Assembly: GCF_036226685.1 (NCBI RefSeq)
Contig: NZ_CP109009.1
Location: 1,178,001-1,242,000 of the forward strand
Direction: 5' to 3'
Origin: Streptomyces sp. NBC_00690
GTDB lineage: Bacteria; Actinomycetota; Actinomycetes; Streptomycetales; Streptomycetaceae
Length of the DNA: 64,000 nucleotides
The notes beneath the pieces are model-generated. The model was not told where the DNA came from. It did no database searches and was given only the letters and a program-made list of their open reading frames with translations. A program made the position numbers and the translations under genes. Positions 1 to 8,188 of the stretch are shown in pieces. Within the stretch, counting starts at the first letter, position 1; each line of letters opens with the position of its first letter.

Positions 1-362
1 TCATCACGGCCCTGCTGGAACGACTCTGCGATGGTCTGGGCCGCTCCGGAGAGCGCGCCCTTGGTCTTGCCGCGTGCTCCGGACTCGGTCATCTCCCCGA
101 CGAGGTCGGGCAGGCCCGGGTCCTTGCGCGGTCCTGCTTCGAGGTCGAGGCGGTTGCACGCCTCGGCGAAGCGCAGATAGGTGTCGACACTGGCGACCAC
201 GATCCGAATGTCGATCTTGAGGATCTCGATGCCCACCAGGGAGACCCGGATAAAGGCATCGATGACGAGCCCCCGGTCGAGGACGAGTTCGAGGACGTCA
301 TAGAGGCCGCTGGAGCCGCCTCCCGAGCCTCGCGATTGCTGTTGTGCCGGTACCACGGTCAT
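1..362 (-). CDS. gvpA: Gas vesicle structural protein GvpA (3' end beyond window)
   Basis: Main shell protein of gas vesicles, the hollow protein organelles. The ATG at 362 opens a frame that runs without a stop off the left edge (about 120 codons seen). After a short Gln/Gly/Ser-rich leader comes the conserved GvpA core (GLYDVLELVLDRGLVIDAF, then a segment reading SLVGIEILKIDIRIVVASVD and a following TYLRFAEACNRLDLEA), followed by the hydrophilic tail usual for Streptomyces GvpA. It lies just downstream of gvpO in the same direction, as in Streptomyces gvp clusters, so the rest of the operon should continue to the left. The Streptomyces versions are often annotated GvpA/GvpJ because the paralogues are close; full length is needed to separate them. 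Confidence 0.9.
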   Translation of the reverse strand, partial: MTVVPAQQQSRGSGGGSSGLYDVLELVLDRGLVIDAFIRVSLVGIEILKIDIRIVVASVDTYLRFAEACNRLDLEAGPRKDPGLPDLVGEMTESGARGKTKGALSGAAQTIAESFQQGRD

Positions 363-438
363 CTGCCAGCCCTTTCGTCGATTCCTTCTCGATGTGATGC
401 GCGTACGGGCATGGAATCCGGGGCGGCGTCCCGAGCGG

Positions 439-759
439 TCAGTCCGGGTCCGCCCGGCCGCGTTGATAGCGGCGGATGCGTCGGTAACCGCTCAGTTCGC
501 CGGACTCGTCGAGCGTCACCTCGTACGTGGCGAGCAAGCTGGTCGTGCTGGGGACGCGTGCCATTTCGAGCACCTCGACCTCCAGCACCCAACCGCCTTC
601 CTTCCGTTCGAACGAGGAGACCGATTCGGCCTCCCTGCCGGTGAGCTCGGCGAGCTGGGCACAGGCCCCGCGCAGCACTTTCATCGGCCCCGGTGTGGAT
701 GTGCCACCCCGGTCCTGACCCTGCGGTTGATCTTGGGTTTTCTTGGTTCCATCAGCCAT
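439..759 (-). CDS. gvpO: Gas vesicle protein GvpO
   Basis: Accessory protein of the actinobacterial/haloarchaeal gas vesicle cluster. 106 residues from an ATG at 759 with GGGAGG a few bases upstream; a longer frame upstream is open but has no good start signal. A Gln/Gly/Thr-rich leader of about 25 residues precedes the GvpO core (MKVLRGACAQLAELTG, then GWVLEVEVLEMARVPST and LLATYEVTLDESGEL, ending GYRRIRRYQRG). It is the first gene of a leftward operon with gvpA 76 bp downstream; the promoter should lie in 760-1033, where I see no clear -10/-35. GvpO is required for vesicle formation in haloarchaea; its role in Streptomyces is not established. Confidence 0.88.
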   Translation of the reverse strand: MADGTKKTQDQPQGQDRGGTSTPGPMKVLRGACAQLAELTGREAESVSSFERKEGGWVLEVEVLEMARVPSTTSLLATYEVTLDESGELSGYRRIRRYQRGRADPD

Positions 760-1033
760 AGCGCCTCCCGACTGCGTGTTGCACGCCAGCGCGCTTCCAA
801 ACCCCCCGCTCTTGCCAAGGGCCGTTCGAGCACCCCGCAAATGCCCAGCTCGCCCATTCGAACAACCCTCGCGAACAACTCCTGGAGGAACGGTTCGTCC
901 ATCGAGCGAAGGGACGTCGCGGGGCGGGCGCCCGGCGCTCTCGGCGTGCCGTTGCGGACACTCGGGGCCAGAGTGGGAGTGACCGTTCACAACGCGGTCG
1001 CGAGGTGCGTCACCGTTGCTGGAGGAGCCCTGG

Positions 1034-2080
1034 ATGGAACCGTTGGAGGCGCTGGAGCGGGTGGCCTTCCTCCTGGAGCGCTCCCGTGCGGAGACCTACC
1101 GGGTACGGGCGTTTCGCACCGCGGCGACCGTCCTCGGGGCGATGCCGCCGGAGGAGGTCGCACGGCGCAGCGCGACGGGTTCCTTGGAGCGGGTGAAGGG
1201 CGTCGGACCCAAGACGGCGCGGGTGGTGCGGGAAGCACTGGTCGGGCAGGTGCCGGAGTACCTGCAACGGCTTGAGGAGGAGGCGGCGGTACCGCTGGCG
1301 GAAGGCGGGGAGTCGTTGCGCGCCCTGCTGCGGGGTGACTGCCATCTGCATTCGGACTGGTCGGACGGGGGCAGCCCGATCGAGGACATGGGACGCACCG
1401 CGATCGCCCTCGGGCATGACTGGGCCGTGCTGACCGATCATTCGCCACGGCTGACGGTTGCGCGCGGTCTCTCGCCCGAGCGTTTGCGGGAGCAGTTGGC
1501 GGTCGTGGCGGAACTCAATGAGCGGTGGGCGCCCTTTCGGCTCCTCACCGGCATCGAGTGCGACATCCTGACGGACGGCTCGCTGGACCAGGAGCCGGAG
1601 TTGTTGGACCGGTTGGACCTGGTGGTGGCTTCCGTCCACTCGGAGTTGCGGATGGAGTCGGCCAAGATGACCCGCCGGCTGGTGGAGGCGGTCTCCAATC
1701 CGCTGGTGGACGTGCTCGGCCACTGCACAGGGCGGCTGCTGATCGGGCGGGAACATCGGGGGCGGAGGGCGTCGAGCGGGGACGGTCGGCGGCCCGAGTC
1801 GCAGTTCGACGCGCAGCGCGTGTTCGATGCGTGCGCGGCCCACGGTACGGCGGTGGAGATCAACAGCAGACCCGAGCGGCTCGATCCGCCGATGCGGCTG
1901 CTGCGGTTGGCCGTCGAGACCGGGGTGTACTTCGCTGTCGACACGGACGCACACGCCCCGGGACAACTGGACTGGCAGGGCATCGGTTGTGCCCGGGCGG
2001 AGCAGGCCGGGGTACCGGCGGATCGAGTGATCAACACCTGGAGTGCAGCCGACCTGCTGGGGTGGACGGAGAGCGCCTGA
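1034..2080 (+). CDS. HhH-PHP metal-dependent phosphoesterase (PolX-like)
   Basis: Predicted cytosolic phosphoesterase with an N-terminal helix-hairpin-helix region (about residues 1-95, hairpin GVGPKTARVV) like the beginning of bacterial family X DNA polymerases, followed by a PHP domain (about 98-345). Metal-binding PHP motifs are visible: GDCHLHSDWSDGG, LTDHSPR, GIECDI, ASVHSE, LGHCTG and VDTDAHAP. The polymerase palm of PolX is absent, so this is a stand-alone HhH-PHP protein; a DNA-end or histidinol-phosphatase-type activity is possible but not shown. The start is placed at the ATG at 1034 because GGAGGAG lies 6 bases upstream; an ATG at 1016 would add 6 residues without such a site. Monocistronic-looking; the next gene begins 64 bp later. 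Confidence 0.82.
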   Translation: MEPLEALERVAFLLERSRAETYRVRAFRTAATVLGAMPPEEVARRSATGSLERVKGVGPKTARVVREALVGQVPEYLQRLEEEAAVPLAEGGESLRALLRGDCHLHSDWSDGGSPIEDMGRTAIALGHDWAVLTDHSPRLTVARGLSPERLREQLAVVAELNERWAPFRLLTGIECDILTDGSLDQEPELLDRLDLVVASVHSELRMESAKMTRRLVEAVSNPLVDVLGHCTGRLLIGREHRGRRASSGDGRRPESQFDAQRVFDACAAHGTAVEINSRPERLDPPMRLLRLAVETGVYFAVDTDAHAPGQLDWQGIGCARAEQAGVPADRVINTWSAADLLGWTESA

Positions 2081-2144
2081 GGTGACCTGGATCGGTACCT
2101 GTTTCGGCCGTATGGCTGACGCGGTCGGGGGTAGACGAGCGGCC

Positions 2145-2540
2145 ATGACGGTCGAGAAGACAAGTGTGCTGGTCCTGGACTGCGCCGAGCCGGTGGAGTT
2201 GGCGGAGTTCTACGCCCAACTGCTCGGTGCCGAGGTGCACATCGGGAGTGACCCCGATTTCGTGGAGATCATCGGTCATCGCGGGGTGCACCTGGCCATC
2301 CGTCGGGACTTCGGCTACGCACCGCCGAGTTGGCCCCGCCCGGAGGACTCGCAGCAGGCGCATCTGCGCATCCTGGTGGAGCGCGGCGATATGGACGAGG
2401 CGGAGCGGGAGGTCATCGGCCTGGGCGCGAGACCGGTGGACACCAAGGACAACAGCGGTCCGCGCGATGTGCGGATCTACTCGGATCCGGCCGGGCACTC
2501 CTTTTCCCTCGCGGTCTCACCGCTGCCCCCGCAGCGGTGA
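2145..2540 (+). CDS. VOC family (glyoxalase-like) protein
   Basis: 131-residue vicinal-oxygen-chelate fold protein. The N-terminal half gives the beta-alpha-beta pattern TSVLVLDCAEPVELAEFYAQ with LGAEV, the second half LRILVERGDMDEAEREVI and VRIYSDPAGHSFSLAVSP. Such Glyoxalase_6-type proteins are common in Streptomyces and usually have unknown substrates. An ATG at 2145 fits the family start; the open frame extends upstream but the extra residues do not look like protein. It converges on the sortase gene at 2728. Its TGA overlaps the ATG of a 25-codon basic ORF at 2540 (see findings). Confidence 0.75.
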   Translation: MTVEKTSVLVLDCAEPVELAEFYAQLLGAEVHIGSDPDFVEIIGHRGVHLAIRRDFGYAPPSWPRPEDSQQAHLRILVERGDMDEAEREVIGLGARPVDTKDNSGPRDVRIYSDPAGHSFSLAVSPLPPQR

Positions 2541-2727
2541 TGCTCATCGGGAAGTACGCGCTCAGGAGGGGCCGGGTGATCCGGCTGGCGCTGGCGAGGG
2601 CGCTCTGGCGGCAGTGATGTCACCGGCTCGGAGCCGCATGGTCCGCGTACGCTGATGGGCCCGCCCCGGAGTCGCGACCTGGGTGGGCCACCGGCGAGCC
2701 GAAGTCGAGGCGGCGGACAGAAGGGGC

Positions 2728-3456
2728 TCAACGGGCCTTGAGGACACCGATCTTGTCGATGCGATGCTCGGGATTGCCGAAGCCGTCGCGCCAGAAGTTG
2801 CCTGCTGCGTCGTCCTCCGGTGTGGCGCAGGTCGATATCGTGATCATGGCCTGGGTGGGCTTCTCGCCCGGCTTCCCCGGCACGGCGGCACGCTGTTCGG
2901 CCAGCGAGTCCGCGGACCGGAAGGACGTCTGCCGGGTCTCGGTGATCTCGTACTCGTAGATGGTGCCGCCCGCGGTGACACGGACCGTGTCGCCCTTCTG
3001 AAGGTCGGGCAGGTCACGGAGCGGGCCTCCTGCGGAGAGCCGATGGGCGGTGACCAGGTAGTTCCCTATCTCGCCCGGCCCGACCCCGCCTTCCTCGCCG
3101 TACGGGCTCGCGGCGACGCCCCGGTTCTGGATGGCGGTGCCCGGTGCATCGTCGGTGGTGCCCTCGTAGGGCACGACCCGGAGGTCCTCGACACCGATCG
3201 CGGGGATCGAAAGCGTCGCCGGCTGAACCTTCTGCGGGTCGTCGGCGGGGGTCGGGGCGGATTGCCCGGCCGTGCCGTCCACTGCCGCGGGCGCTGCGCT
3301 GGACGGCAGGGGCCCGGTGCTGAGCGTTGCGGCGATGGTGGGTCGTGCGCTCGCGGTACTGGTGTCCTCGGCGGAGGCGTCGGCCGAGGAGCAGCCCGCG
3401 AGCACGGTTATGAGCGCTCCTACGAGCGCCAGCGGGACAACTCGGGAAGCAGCCAT
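2728..3456 (-). CDS. Lipoprotein sortase, class E-like
   Basis: 242-residue sortase-family cysteine transpeptidase. The N-terminus is a lipoprotein signal with lipobox VLAGC at about residue 20, followed by an Ala/Ser/Thr-rich linker to residue 70. The sortase core starts near LSIPAIGVEDLRVVPY. The three catalytic residues expected of sortases are visible: His in YLVTAHR, Cys in ITISTCATP and Arg in GNPEHRIDKIG. The TIxTC form of the Cys motif is closer to class E than to the LxTCGG of class F. Class E enzymes of Streptomyces anchor LAxTG proteins; a LAATG substrate is encoded at 22239-25025, though nothing links the two beyond the motif. Membrane lipidation instead of a signal anchor is a variation. 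Confidence 0.75.
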   Translation of the reverse strand: MAASRVVPLALVGALITVLAGCSSADASAEDTSTASARPTIAATLSTGPLPSSAAPAAVDGTAGQSAPTPADDPQKVQPATLSIPAIGVEDLRVVPYEGTTDDAPGTAIQNRGVAASPYGEEGGVGPGEIGNYLVTAHRLSAGGPLRDLPDLQKGDTVRVTAGGTIYEYEITETRQTSFRSADSLAEQRAAVPGKPGEKPTQAMITISTCATPEDDAAGNFWRDGFGNPEHRIDKIGVLKAR

Positions 3457-3878
3457 ATCTGGTCCGCATCGACGGCAGGTGCTGGATGGCGCCGCAGCCG
3501 GGGATGCCGCGGTCGGTCTACTGCGGGGAGAACGATCCGATCCGGCTTCGCGTTCCCGGCCCGGGCGTCACTCCCGTACCACCTTCCCACCATGCCGAAC
3601 CTGGGCGGGCTCGGCAACGCGGCTGCTCGGGGGGGGCGGCTGGCCGAAGATGGGCTCTGGTCGGGCAAGGGTGCTGGTCAGCGCCCTATTCACGAGGGTT
3701 GTCGGCCGATGGGATCCATCGGCCCCGCATCGCTTCGCCGGCAAGCCTGCGAGGCAGCCACGGCAGCGCGCCGGTGTCCGATCGTTCCCGTCGGTGCCGG
3801 CGGTGCGCATCGGAGGCTTCGGTTCCCGACTACGTAAGATCATCGGAAGAGTGACATCGACCGGGAGGCGACAGCGGT
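3457..3878. other. Divergent intergenic region
   Basis: 422 bp between the divergent sortase and ppk2 genes. It should hold both promoters. I see only overlapping spurious frames, no convincing small gene, hairpin or repeat. GGGAGG at about 3862 serves as the ribosome binding site of ppk2. Confidence 0.5.
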
Positions 3879-4697
3879 ATGGGCGACGAACCGACGCGGG
3901 CCGCGGCAAAGATTCCTCGTGCGGTGTACGAGAAGGAGTTGCTGCGGCTCCAGACCGAGCTGGTCAAGCTTCAGGAGTGGGTGCGCGTCGAGGGCGTGCG
4001 GCTGGTGGTGGTGTTCGAGGGTCGGGACGCTGCGGGCAAGGGCGGCACCATCAAGCGGGTGGCCGAGCATCTGAACCCGAGGGTCGCGCGGACGGTGGCC
4101 CTGCCCAAGCCCACCGAGCGCGAACGCAGCCAGTGGTACTTCCAGCGGTACATCGAGCATCTGCCGTCCGCCGGGGAGATCACCCTGTTCGACCGCAGTT
4201 GGTACAACCGGGCCGGGGTGGAGCAGGTGATGGGTTTCTGCACCAAGGAGGAGCACCGGCGCTTCCTCCACCAGTGCCCCATCTTCGAGCGGATGCTCGT
4301 CGAGGACGGGATCCTGCTGCGCAAGTACTGGTTCTCGGTGAGCGACGCCGAGCAGGAGTTGCGGTTCCGCAAGCGGTTGGGGGACCCGACTCGGCAGTGG
4401 AAGCTGTCCCCCATGGACCTGGAGTCCATCACCCGTTGGGAGGCGTACTCGCGGGCGAAGGACGAGATGATGGTCCACACCGACATTCCCGAGGCGCCCT
4501 GGTATGTCGTGGAGAGTGACAACAAGCGTCGGGCGCGGCTGAACATGATGGCCCATCTGCTGTCGACGGTGCCCTACTCGGAGGTGCCGCTGCCGGTCAT
4601 CGAGATTCCCGCCCGGCCGCCGTCGACGGGGTACGAGCGCCCGCCGCGTGACCTCCAGACGTATGTCCCCGATCATGCGGCGAAGTTGACGTCCTGA
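3879..4697 (+). CDS. ppk2: Polyphosphate kinase 2 (PPK2)
   Basis: Cytosolic enzyme of the PPK2 family, which transfers phosphate between polyphosphate and nucleoside di-/monophosphates. 272 residues, normal for the single-domain class. The Walker A-like loop FEGRDAAGKGG (about 46-56), the lid/Walker B element DRSWYNR (105-111) with GVEQVMGF after it, and RKYWFSVSDAEQ followed by DPTRQWKLSPMDLES are all present. Single-domain PPK2 enzymes mostly run in the NDP-phosphorylating direction (class I), but class cannot be fixed by eye. ATG at 3879 follows GGGAGGCGAC. The gene stands alone and is closed by a strong hairpin at 4707-4741. Confidence 0.9.
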   Translation: MGDEPTRAAAKIPRAVYEKELLRLQTELVKLQEWVRVEGVRLVVVFEGRDAAGKGGTIKRVAEHLNPRVARTVALPKPTERERSQWYFQRYIEHLPSAGEITLFDRSWYNRAGVEQVMGFCTKEEHRRFLHQCPIFERMLVEDGILLRKYWFSVSDAEQELRFRKRLGDPTRQWKLSPMDLESITRWEAYSRAKDEMMVHTDIPEAPWYVVESDNKRRARLNMMAHLLSTVPYSEVPLPVIEIPARPPSTGYERPPRDLQTYVPDHAAKLTS

Positions 4698-4706
4698 TCG
4701 CCGACC

Positions 4707-4741
4707 GGGTCTTCCACTCCGCGCGGTGGAGTGGAAGACCC
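4707..4741. terminator. Bidirectional hairpin between ppk2 and adhP
   Basis: Perfect 14-bp inverted repeat (4707-4720 with 4728-4741, 7-base loop) placed 9 bp after the ppk2 stop and 30 bp after the end of the convergent alcohol dehydrogenase gene. No clear T-tract, as usual in Streptomyces. It can serve both genes. Confidence 0.75.
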
Positions 4742-4770
4742 AGTGGTGTCGGCGCACGTCGGCGCCGCGA

Positions 4771-5790
4771 TCAGGCGTGGGCGAACTCGAACACGATCCG
4801 TGCGTCCACGGCACCGCTCAGGACGTCGTCGAACGACTCGTTGACCGACTCCAGCTCCCTGACCTCGGAGATCACTCGGGTGCGGCCGGCCGCGTGGAGT
4901 TGGAAGACCTCCGCAAGGTCCTGTCGGGTTCCCACGATGGAACCGATGACACTGATTCCGTTGAGCACGGTCGGGAAGATCGGCAGTTCGATCGTCCCCT
5001 CCGCCGGCATGGCCACGAGCACGAGCTTCCCACCGCGGCGCAGCCCGCCGTAGGCCGCTGCGAACGCCTGCTCGTTGACGGCCAGCGCGATCGCCGCATG
5101 GGCGCCGCCGTACTCCTGCAACCGTGCGGCGGGGTCTTCCTTGCGGGCGTCGATCAGGATGTCGGCGCCCAGTTCCCTCGCCAGCTCCAGCTTGGCGTCC
5201 GTGACATCGATGGCGGCCACCGTCGCCCCTGCGATCTTGGCGTACTGGAGGGCCAGATGGCCGAGGCCGCCGACGCCGGAGATGGCGACCAGCTGGGACG
5301 GACGCACATCGGCCACCTTGAGCGCCTTGTACGTCGTCACTCCCGCGCAGGTCAGTGGCGCTGCATCGCGCGGGCTGATCCCGTCGGGGACGACCTGGGC
5401 GAAGTCGGCCCAGGCCAACATCTTCTCGGCGTACCCGCCGTCGTTGGCGTAGCCCGTGTTGATCTGCTGCTCACAGAGGGTCTCCCAGCCGGAGAGACAG
5501 TGCTCACAGCGGCCACAGGCACGGCCGAGCCAGGGGACGGCGACCCGTTGGCCGACGGTGAGGTGCTCGACCGGGTCGCCGAGCGCCTCCACGATGCCGA
5601 CGCCCTCGTGGCCGGGGATGAACGGTGGCGACGGCTTGACGGGCCAGTCACCGCGCGCCGCATGGATGTCGGTGTGACAGAGTCCGGACGCCTCAAGTCT
5701 GATGCGGACCTGACCGGGCTCGGGCTCCGGGTCGGGGCGCTCCTCGATGATGAGGGGCGCACCCAGTTCCCGTACGACTGCTGCCTTCAT
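4771..5790 (-). CDS. adhP: Zinc-dependent alcohol dehydrogenase
   Basis: 339-residue medium-chain NAD(P)-dependent alcohol dehydrogenase of the AdhP/propanol-preferring type. The catalytic zinc site is seen in GLCHTDIHAARGDW and GHEGVGIVEALG; the structural zinc cysteines in CGRCEHCLSGWETLC; the Rossmann loop in ISGVGGLGHLALQYAK. Length is normal. The ATG at 5790 follows GAGGAG; an in-frame upstream extension lacks protein-like composition. It lies 31 bp downstream of the universal stress protein gene in the same direction, so the two are probably co-transcribed; pairing of AdhP and USP genes in actinobacteria suggests an oxygen-limitation or stress response, which here is inference. Confidence 0.9.
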   Translation of the reverse strand: MKAAVVRELGAPLIIEERPDPEPEPGQVRIRLEASGLCHTDIHAARGDWPVKPSPPFIPGHEGVGIVEALGDPVEHLTVGQRVAVPWLGRACGRCEHCLSGWETLCEQQINTGYANDGGYAEKMLAWADFAQVVPDGISPRDAAPLTCAGVTTYKALKVADVRPSQLVAISGVGGLGHLALQYAKIAGATVAAIDVTDAKLELARELGADILIDARKEDPAARLQEYGGAHAAIALAVNEQAFAAAYGGLRRGGKLVLVAMPAEGTIELPIFPTVLNGISVIGSIVGTRQDLAEVFQLHAAGRTRVISEVRELESVNESFDDVLSGAVDARIVFEFAHA

Positions 5791-5821
5791 GGTCGTACTC
5801 CTCGCCTGGTTCGCCGGATGC

Positions 5822-6751
5822 TCACTGCTGCGGGATGACCGCCACGGGTGCGGTGGCGTGGTGGAGCACGGCGTGGGCGACCGACCCGATGCGGCCACCG
5901 AACGGCGCCCGACGCATCCGCCTCCCGACGACCAGGAGGGAGGCTCCCCGCGAGGCTTCCACCAACTGCTCGACGGCCTTGCCCGGTGCGGCCTGCTCCA
6001 GCACCTCGACCGACGGGTACTTGGGTCGCCAGGCGTCCAGTACCTCGGTCAGGGTCTCTCCCTCGATCCGTCCGAGCTCGGCGTTGAGCTGGGGGTCCGG
6101 GGGCAGTCCGTAGGCGAAGTAGGGCGGCAGGTTCCAGCTGTGGACGACCTTCAGGGGCAGTCCATGCCGCTGCGCCGCCTCGTAGGCGAACCGGATCAGG
6201 GCCTCGTCGGGTTCGTTGGCGTCCAAACCGAGGACGACCGGGCCCTCGGGGTCTCCCTGTACCTCCCGGCCGGTTCGGGAGTCTGCGGCCTCACTGCCGT
6301 CGGTGTTCGCAGCGTCGTCAGCGTCGTCAGCCGCTGTCAGGGCGCGGACGAGCACGACCGGACCTTCGGCTCGGGAGACCACCGCCTGTCCCACGGAGCC
6401 GACGAGGAAGCCGGTGATGCCGCCAAGGCCGCTGGAGCCGAGCACCAGCAGTTCGGCATCTTTGGTGAGCTCGGGCAGGACGTCGGCAGGGCGGCCGGTC
6501 AACTGCTCGACGGTGATGTCGAGCTCCGGATGGACCTTCCGCAACTCCTCGCCGGCCTCGCGGGGCAACTGCTCGGCCCACTGCTGCTCGTTCTCGGCGC
6601 TCAGGAAGGGCGCCTGGACCAGTGGCACCGACTCCCAGACGTTCACCAGCTTCAGCGATGCGCCCCGCAGCTTCGCTTCATGGGCGGCCCATTCTGCGGC
6701 GGCGAAGCTCTCCCGGGAGCCATCGAGTCCGGCGATGACGGTGCGAGACAT
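5822..6751 (-). CDS. Tandem universal stress protein
   Basis: 309-residue protein with two UspA domains (about 1-140 and 170-309) joined by an acidic/Ser-Thr linker. The first domain carries the ATP-binding pattern G-x2-G-x9-G-S (GSSGLGGITGFLVGSVG). In the second the equivalent stretch reads GRRMRRAPFGGRIGSVA, in which the second glycine of the pattern is missing, so ATP binding there may be weak or altered. ATG at 6751. Likely first gene of a two-gene unit with adhP. A GGGCC-N4-GGCCC palindrome lies about 120 bp upstream (6872-6885). Confidence 0.88.
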   Translation of the reverse strand: MSRTVIAGLDGSRESFAAAEWAAHEAKLRGASLKLVNVWESVPLVQAPFLSAENEQQWAEQLPREAGEELRKVHPELDITVEQLTGRPADVLPELTKDAELLVLGSSGLGGITGFLVGSVGQAVVSRAEGPVVLVRALTAADDADDAANTDGSEAADSRTGREVQGDPEGPVVLGLDANEPDEALIRFAYEAAQRHGLPLKVVHSWNLPPYFAYGLPPDPQLNAELGRIEGETLTEVLDAWRPKYPSVEVLEQAAPGKAVEQLVEASRGASLLVVGRRMRRAPFGGRIGSVAHAVLHHATAPVAVIPQQ

Positions 6752-6871
6752 GGTAGGTACCTCCAGAAGCGGTTGAGATCGTCAGTGATCCCGCTATCCA
6801 GCATGAGCTTCCGTACGCATGTGTGCGAGGGGCCGCAGGTCCCCCAGGGCCGGCCGCAGGTCCTTTGACCT

Positions 6872-6885
6872 GGGCCTACCGGCCC
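6872..6885. promoter_or_regulatory. Palindrome upstream of the stress-protein gene
   Basis: GGGCCTACCGGCCC, arms GGGCC/GGCCC, 121 bp upstream of the tandem USP start. In actinobacteria USP genes are often controlled by DevR/DosR-like response regulators that bind GGGCC-type palindromes; the match here is by form only. The remaining bases of 6752-7099 hold no gene that I can support. Confidence 0.35.
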
Positions 6886-7099
6886 TGTCCAAAGGGCCCG
6901 ACGATCATCGCGAATCGGGATGCACCCGACAATACGAGGGGAGATTGAGAGGTTCCGCGTTCAACTTCCCACCTGGGAGCGCCTTGCCGCGCTCACGGCA
7001 GCGCCTCCGCCTCGCCGCGCACACAGCCGCCAAAGCCTGCACCCGCACACCGGAAACACGTTCGAAGAACCCGGGAGCGCCCCACTCAGGTCACACGGG

Positions 7100-7759
7100 T
7101 CACGGTCGGCGCTCTGCGCCCCACTCCTCGTCCGTCACTCCCACGATCCTCAGCGCGGCCCGTGCCACCGCGTCCGCCAAGGCGTCCAACGGTCGGTCCC
7201 GATCCGTGCGGTGGATCAGAATCACCCCTTCGACCAGACCGAAGACCATGTCCGTACGCAGTGCCCGCTCCGTCGCGTCGAGCGAACTCCCCGCCCGGGT
7301 GGCCGCGAGCAGCCGCCCGTACGCGCGTTTCAGCTCGGCCCGCACCCTGCGGAACTCGGCGAGGCGCTCACTGTGCACCTCGGGCAGGAGGTAGAGGGCC
7401 CCCAGGTCGTGTGGCCCCTGGCAGAGCAGTCGGACATCTGCGCGGCACAGTTCGCGCAACCGATCCTCCGCGGGCCGTTCCGCCTCGCCCAGGAGCCTGC
7501 ACGCGAGTCCCCACGATGGCGCGACGGTCGATTCCAGCAGCTCGGCCAGCAGATCTTCCTTGGCGGGGAAGTAGTGGTAGATCGTCGCCTGACGCATCCC
7601 GGCCCCCTCGGCGACGGCGCGCGTCGTCGTCGCCGCATAGCCGCGCGTGGTGAAGAGCCCGGCTGCGGAGTGGAGCAGTTCCTCCCGCACCGTCAGCCCG
7701 CTCTCCGCCCGCGGCACTGCCCGCGGCCGGCCGACCCGTCGTCCCGTCGTGACGCCCAT
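7100..7759 (-). CDS. TetR family transcriptional regulator
   Basis: 219 residues. The N-terminal TetR HTH is clear (LLHSAAGLFTTRGYAATTTR, then AEGAGMRQATIYHYFPAKED), ending with the usual YHYFPAKEDLL. The ligand-binding half is helical and unassigned. The start is set at the ATG at 7759 (MGVTTGRRVGRPR), since the long upstream frame has no protein-like character. A basic RRVGRPR leader precedes the HTH. The target is unknown; the nearest candidates are the alpha/beta hydrolase upstream in the same direction and the gene itself. Confidence 0.85.
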   Translation of the reverse strand: MGVTTGRRVGRPRAVPRAESGLTVREELLHSAAGLFTTRGYAATTTRAVAEGAGMRQATIYHYFPAKEDLLAELLESTVAPSWGLACRLLGEAERPAEDRLRELCRADVRLLCQGPHDLGALYLLPEVHSERLAEFRRVRAELKRAYGRLLAATRAGSSLDATERALRTDMVFGLVEGVILIHRTDRDRPLDALADAVARAALRIVGVTDEEWGAERRP

Positions 7760-8188
7760 ACGGCCGATCGTCGCACACCATCCGGTCGCACCCGCCACCG
7801 ACGGGGCCACTCTGGGATCCCCAACCCCCCTGACACATGGGCGCGTTGGCTGCATCTCACGCATGAGTGCTGATCGCCGAAGACATGGGCGAGCCTGCGA
7901 CAGACGCGAAATGCGCACCTGGGCGGCGGATCGCGTCTGCGGCGTCCGCTCGGGCGCGACATTGTCCGAACGTCTGATGAAGCATTTCTCAATCGCCCGG
8001 TCCGTGCCGTCGTCCCCGGAAAGGCCCGGATCAGTACGGTCGAACGCGGTCACGGCGAGGGGTCATGTGCACGAAGGAGGGCCGGTCCTGGTTCCAACGG
8101 GGCCGGGTGGGGCCACGGGGGAGCCCAACTGGAGCGGGGCTCCCCGGGTCGCCCCCGTGCGGTCGATTCCGGTCTGGCGGGGAACCGG
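7760..8188. other. Intergenic region upstream of tetR
   Basis: 429 bp between the hydrolase stop (8189) and the TetR start (7759), both leftward. Apart from a hairpin at 8118-8145 I see no gene or repeated operator. It must contain the tetR promoter. Confidence 0.4.
8118..8145 (-). terminator. Possible terminator after the alpha/beta hydrolase
   Basis: 9-bp perfect inverted repeat GGGGAGCCC/GGGCTCCCC (8118-8126 with 8137-8145), about 45 bp beyond the hydrolase stop. No T-tract. Confidence 0.4.

Noticed and set aside
1010..2146. 378-codon antisense frame over the PHP gene
   Set aside because: Shadow frame with Arg/Pro/Gln-rich translation.
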